This document shows positions 62,951-64,000 of a stretch of DNA of 64,000 bases, in pieces. The position numbers were made by a program, and so were the translations under genes. A model generated the notes under the pieces. That model made no database searches and was not told the DNA's origin. It saw nothing but the letters and a program-made list of their open reading frames with translations. The first letter of the stretch is position 1. The number at the start of each line of letters is the position of its first letter. Source of the stretch: an uncultured Chromatiaceae bacterium (lineage in GTDB: Bacteria > Pseudomonadota > Gammaproteobacteria > Enterobacterales > Alteromonadaceae); NCBI GenBank assembly GCA_937978655.1, contig CALJUX010000038.1, forward strand, positions 121,481-185,480. Reading direction: 5' to 3'.

Positions 62951-63195
62951 ATCAGCAATTGATTTTTAATCATGACCATCAGTTTGACGAAGCTGCCTTT
63001 GCAGTGCGCTGTTCAATCTTACAAGGCGGACTGCGTAACACTGTGTATATCCGCATGCCGGAAGGTTGGACCGCCGAAGCCTGGTTGGCGCAAGTGCGCG
63101 AAGACAGCTTCTTTTGGGAAGATGAGATTGAGCTGGCGCTTAAAAAAGGTCAGCTCGACCCGGATGGCAACCTGTGGCTTGCTGGTTCAGTCTGA
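62947..63195 (+). CDS. YrdB-like DUF1488 protein
   Basis: An 82-residue protein starting four bases before the aroE stop (ATGA). The sequence resembles YrdB of E. coli, which also follows aroE: F-D-E-A-A-F-A-V-R-C near the N-terminus and WLAQVREDSFFWEDEIELAL. Function unknown. Position and overlap support it strongly. Confidence 0.88.
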   Translation: MNQQLIFNHDHQFDEAAFAVRCSILQGGLRNTVYIRMPEGWTAEAWLAQVREDSFFWEDEIELALKKGQLDPDGNLWLAGSV

Positions 63196-63215
63196 CAACC
63201 GGTCAGCCACAATGA

Positions 63216-63256
63216 CTTCTATATAGTGGTGTTAAGATCTCTCCACTATATAGAAG
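63216..63256. repeat. Perfect 14-bp inverted repeat between convergent genes
   Basis: CTTCTATATAGTGG (63216-63229) and CCACTATATAGAAG (63243-63256) with a 13-base loop. No T tract on either side, so it is not a classical terminator, though it may still end transcription. Confidence 0.8.
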
Positions 63257-63263
63257 CAGGCGT

Positions 63264-63800
63264 TTATTCCATTTCCGCCAGATATTCGTTTTTCAGCACG
63301 ACATAGTTTTGTGCCGAGGCAGACAAAAACGCCCGCTCAGCACCATTCAGTGGCCTGGCTTGTTTGACCGGGCTACCGACATATAAGTAGCCACTCTGCA
63401 AAACCTTACCCGGCGGGACTAAACTGCCGGCGCCAATAATCACCTCATCTTCTACAATCGCATCATCCATCACAATTGCGCCCATGCCGACCAGAATGCG
63501 ATTGCCGAGGCGGCAGCCATGCAACATACATTTGTGACCGACAGTGACATCTTCGCCTATTAACAGTGGTGAGCCCTCGGCGTTTTTGGCGGAGGGACGG
63601 GACACATGCAATACGGTGCCATCCTGGATATTGGAGCGCGCGCCAATCCGGATGTGGTTCACATCACCGCGTGCGGCAACCAGCGGCCAAATGCTGACAT
63701 CGTCCCCTAACACGATGTTGCCGGCTAAAATTGCTGATTCATCAACATAAACATCGGTACCCAAGACCGGACTTATACCTTTATATGAACGTATCGACAT
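63264..63800 (-). CDS. yrdA: Gamma-carbonic-anhydrase-like hexapeptide protein (YrdA)
   Basis: A 178-residue left-handed beta-helix trimer protein. ATG 63800 (GAGGAG six bases upstream) is chosen over 63836. Residues 16-140 hold hexapeptide repeats such as VYVDESAILAGNIVLGDDVSIWPLV in part (ILAGNIVLGDDV). Zinc-type His residues are in TVLHVS, TVGHKCMLHGC. E. coli YrdA binds zinc, but enzymatic activity is not settled. As in E. coli, it lies directly before an rRNA operon. Confidence 0.95.
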   Translation of the reverse strand: MSIRSYKGISPVLGTDVYVDESAILAGNIVLGDDVSIWPLVAARGDVNHIRIGARSNIQDGTVLHVSRPSAKNAEGSPLLIGEDVTVGHKCMLHGCRLGNRILVGMGAIVMDDAIVEDEVIIGAGSLVPPGKVLQSGYLYVGSPVKQARPLNGAERAFLSASAQNYVVLKNEYLAEME

Positions 63801-63911
63801 TCTAAACTCCTCATCTGCTGCGGAATTATGCGACATTTGTGTATAAAAAACACCTTTCGTTGAATTTTCACCCGAACGAACTCAAAACAGTAACTTTTCT
63901 TAGTTTTGGTC

Positions 63912-63939
63912 TTGCGTGGGTTTTAAAACAGCCTATAAT
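63912..63939 (+). promoter_or_regulatory. rRNA operon promoter (rrn P1 type)
   Basis: TTGCGT (63912-63917) and a perfect TATAAT (63934-63939) are 16 bases apart, followed by the GC-rich discriminator GCGCCTC typical of stringently controlled rRNA promoters. T-rich DNA upstream could be an UP element. The 61 bases after it have no gene; the 16S gene should lie beyond the window. Confidence 0.8.
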
Positions 63940-64000
63940 GCGCCTCATGCCGACGGGGTGAAGCGAAACGCGAAACGCCGGGTGAGTTTGAAAAGTGAAA

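Overview
The window is a 64-kb chromosomal segment around the replication origin of a gammaproteobacterium. The evidence is a mioC-oriC-mnmG-rsmG-parA-parB-atpIBEFHAGDC block next to a separate rpmH/dnaA-dnaN-recF-gyrB block, an oriC rich in GATC (Dam/SeqA type), E. coli-like MioC, YrdD, Smg, FadBA and GlyQS, and candidate sites for both FadR and PsrA. The gene order and protein flavour fit Alteromonadales-like bacteria, perhaps Rheinheimera or Alishewanella. That genus guess is inference from memory; no search was run. GC is moderate, genes are densely packed, and I see no transposase, phage gene, CRISPR array or tRNA. An rRNA operon promoter sits at the right edge.

Layout. 1-6.5 kb: truncated exported protein, a lipoprotein peptidase of the ACE (M2) family, VanZ-like and TraB/GumN proteins, GlmU and an unknown membrane protein. 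6.6-13.6 kb (minus): the whole F1Fo ATP synthase operon with its own promoter. 13.6-17.9 kb (minus): parB, parA, rsmG, mnmG. 17.9-18.5 kb: oriC and a possible small RNA. 18.5-23.6 kb: mioC, deaD, trxC, a PEBP protein and mnmE. 23.6-26.0 kb (minus): yidC, yidD, rnpA, rpmH. 26.5-32.5 kb (plus): dnaA, dnaN, recF, gyrB, with two ParB-binding parS palindromes inside recF. 32.5-35.7 kb: a periplasmic solute-binding-like protein, a guanidinium exporter under a guanidine-II riboswitch, and a BlaI repressor with an M56 peptidase-TonB fusion behind twin operators. 35.9-38.9 kb: glyQS. 39-43.4 kb: M14 peptidase, diguanylate cyclase, tusA. 43.5-49 kb: fadBA divergent from slt. 49-51.1 kb: pepQ and a 690-bp inverted-repeat element carrying one small AT-richer gene. 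51.2-58.9 kb: trkA-rsmB-fmt-def divergent from lysM-dprA-smg-yrdD. 59-63.8 kb: purEK, hemF, a truncated haemoglobin, aroE-yrdB, yrdA, then the rrn promoter.

How the parts fit. The core is the replication, segregation and energy neighbourhood: DnaA acts at oriC and at its own promoter, ParAB acts on parS sites about 11-12 kb from oriC, and the tRNA-modifying pair MnmG/MnmE and the YidC/YidD/RnpA/RpmH cluster lie between. The accessory interest is concentrated in the intergenic DNA: several different hairpin repeats, the inverted-repeat element at 50.4-51.1 kb, and the structured plus-strand segment between oriC and mioC.
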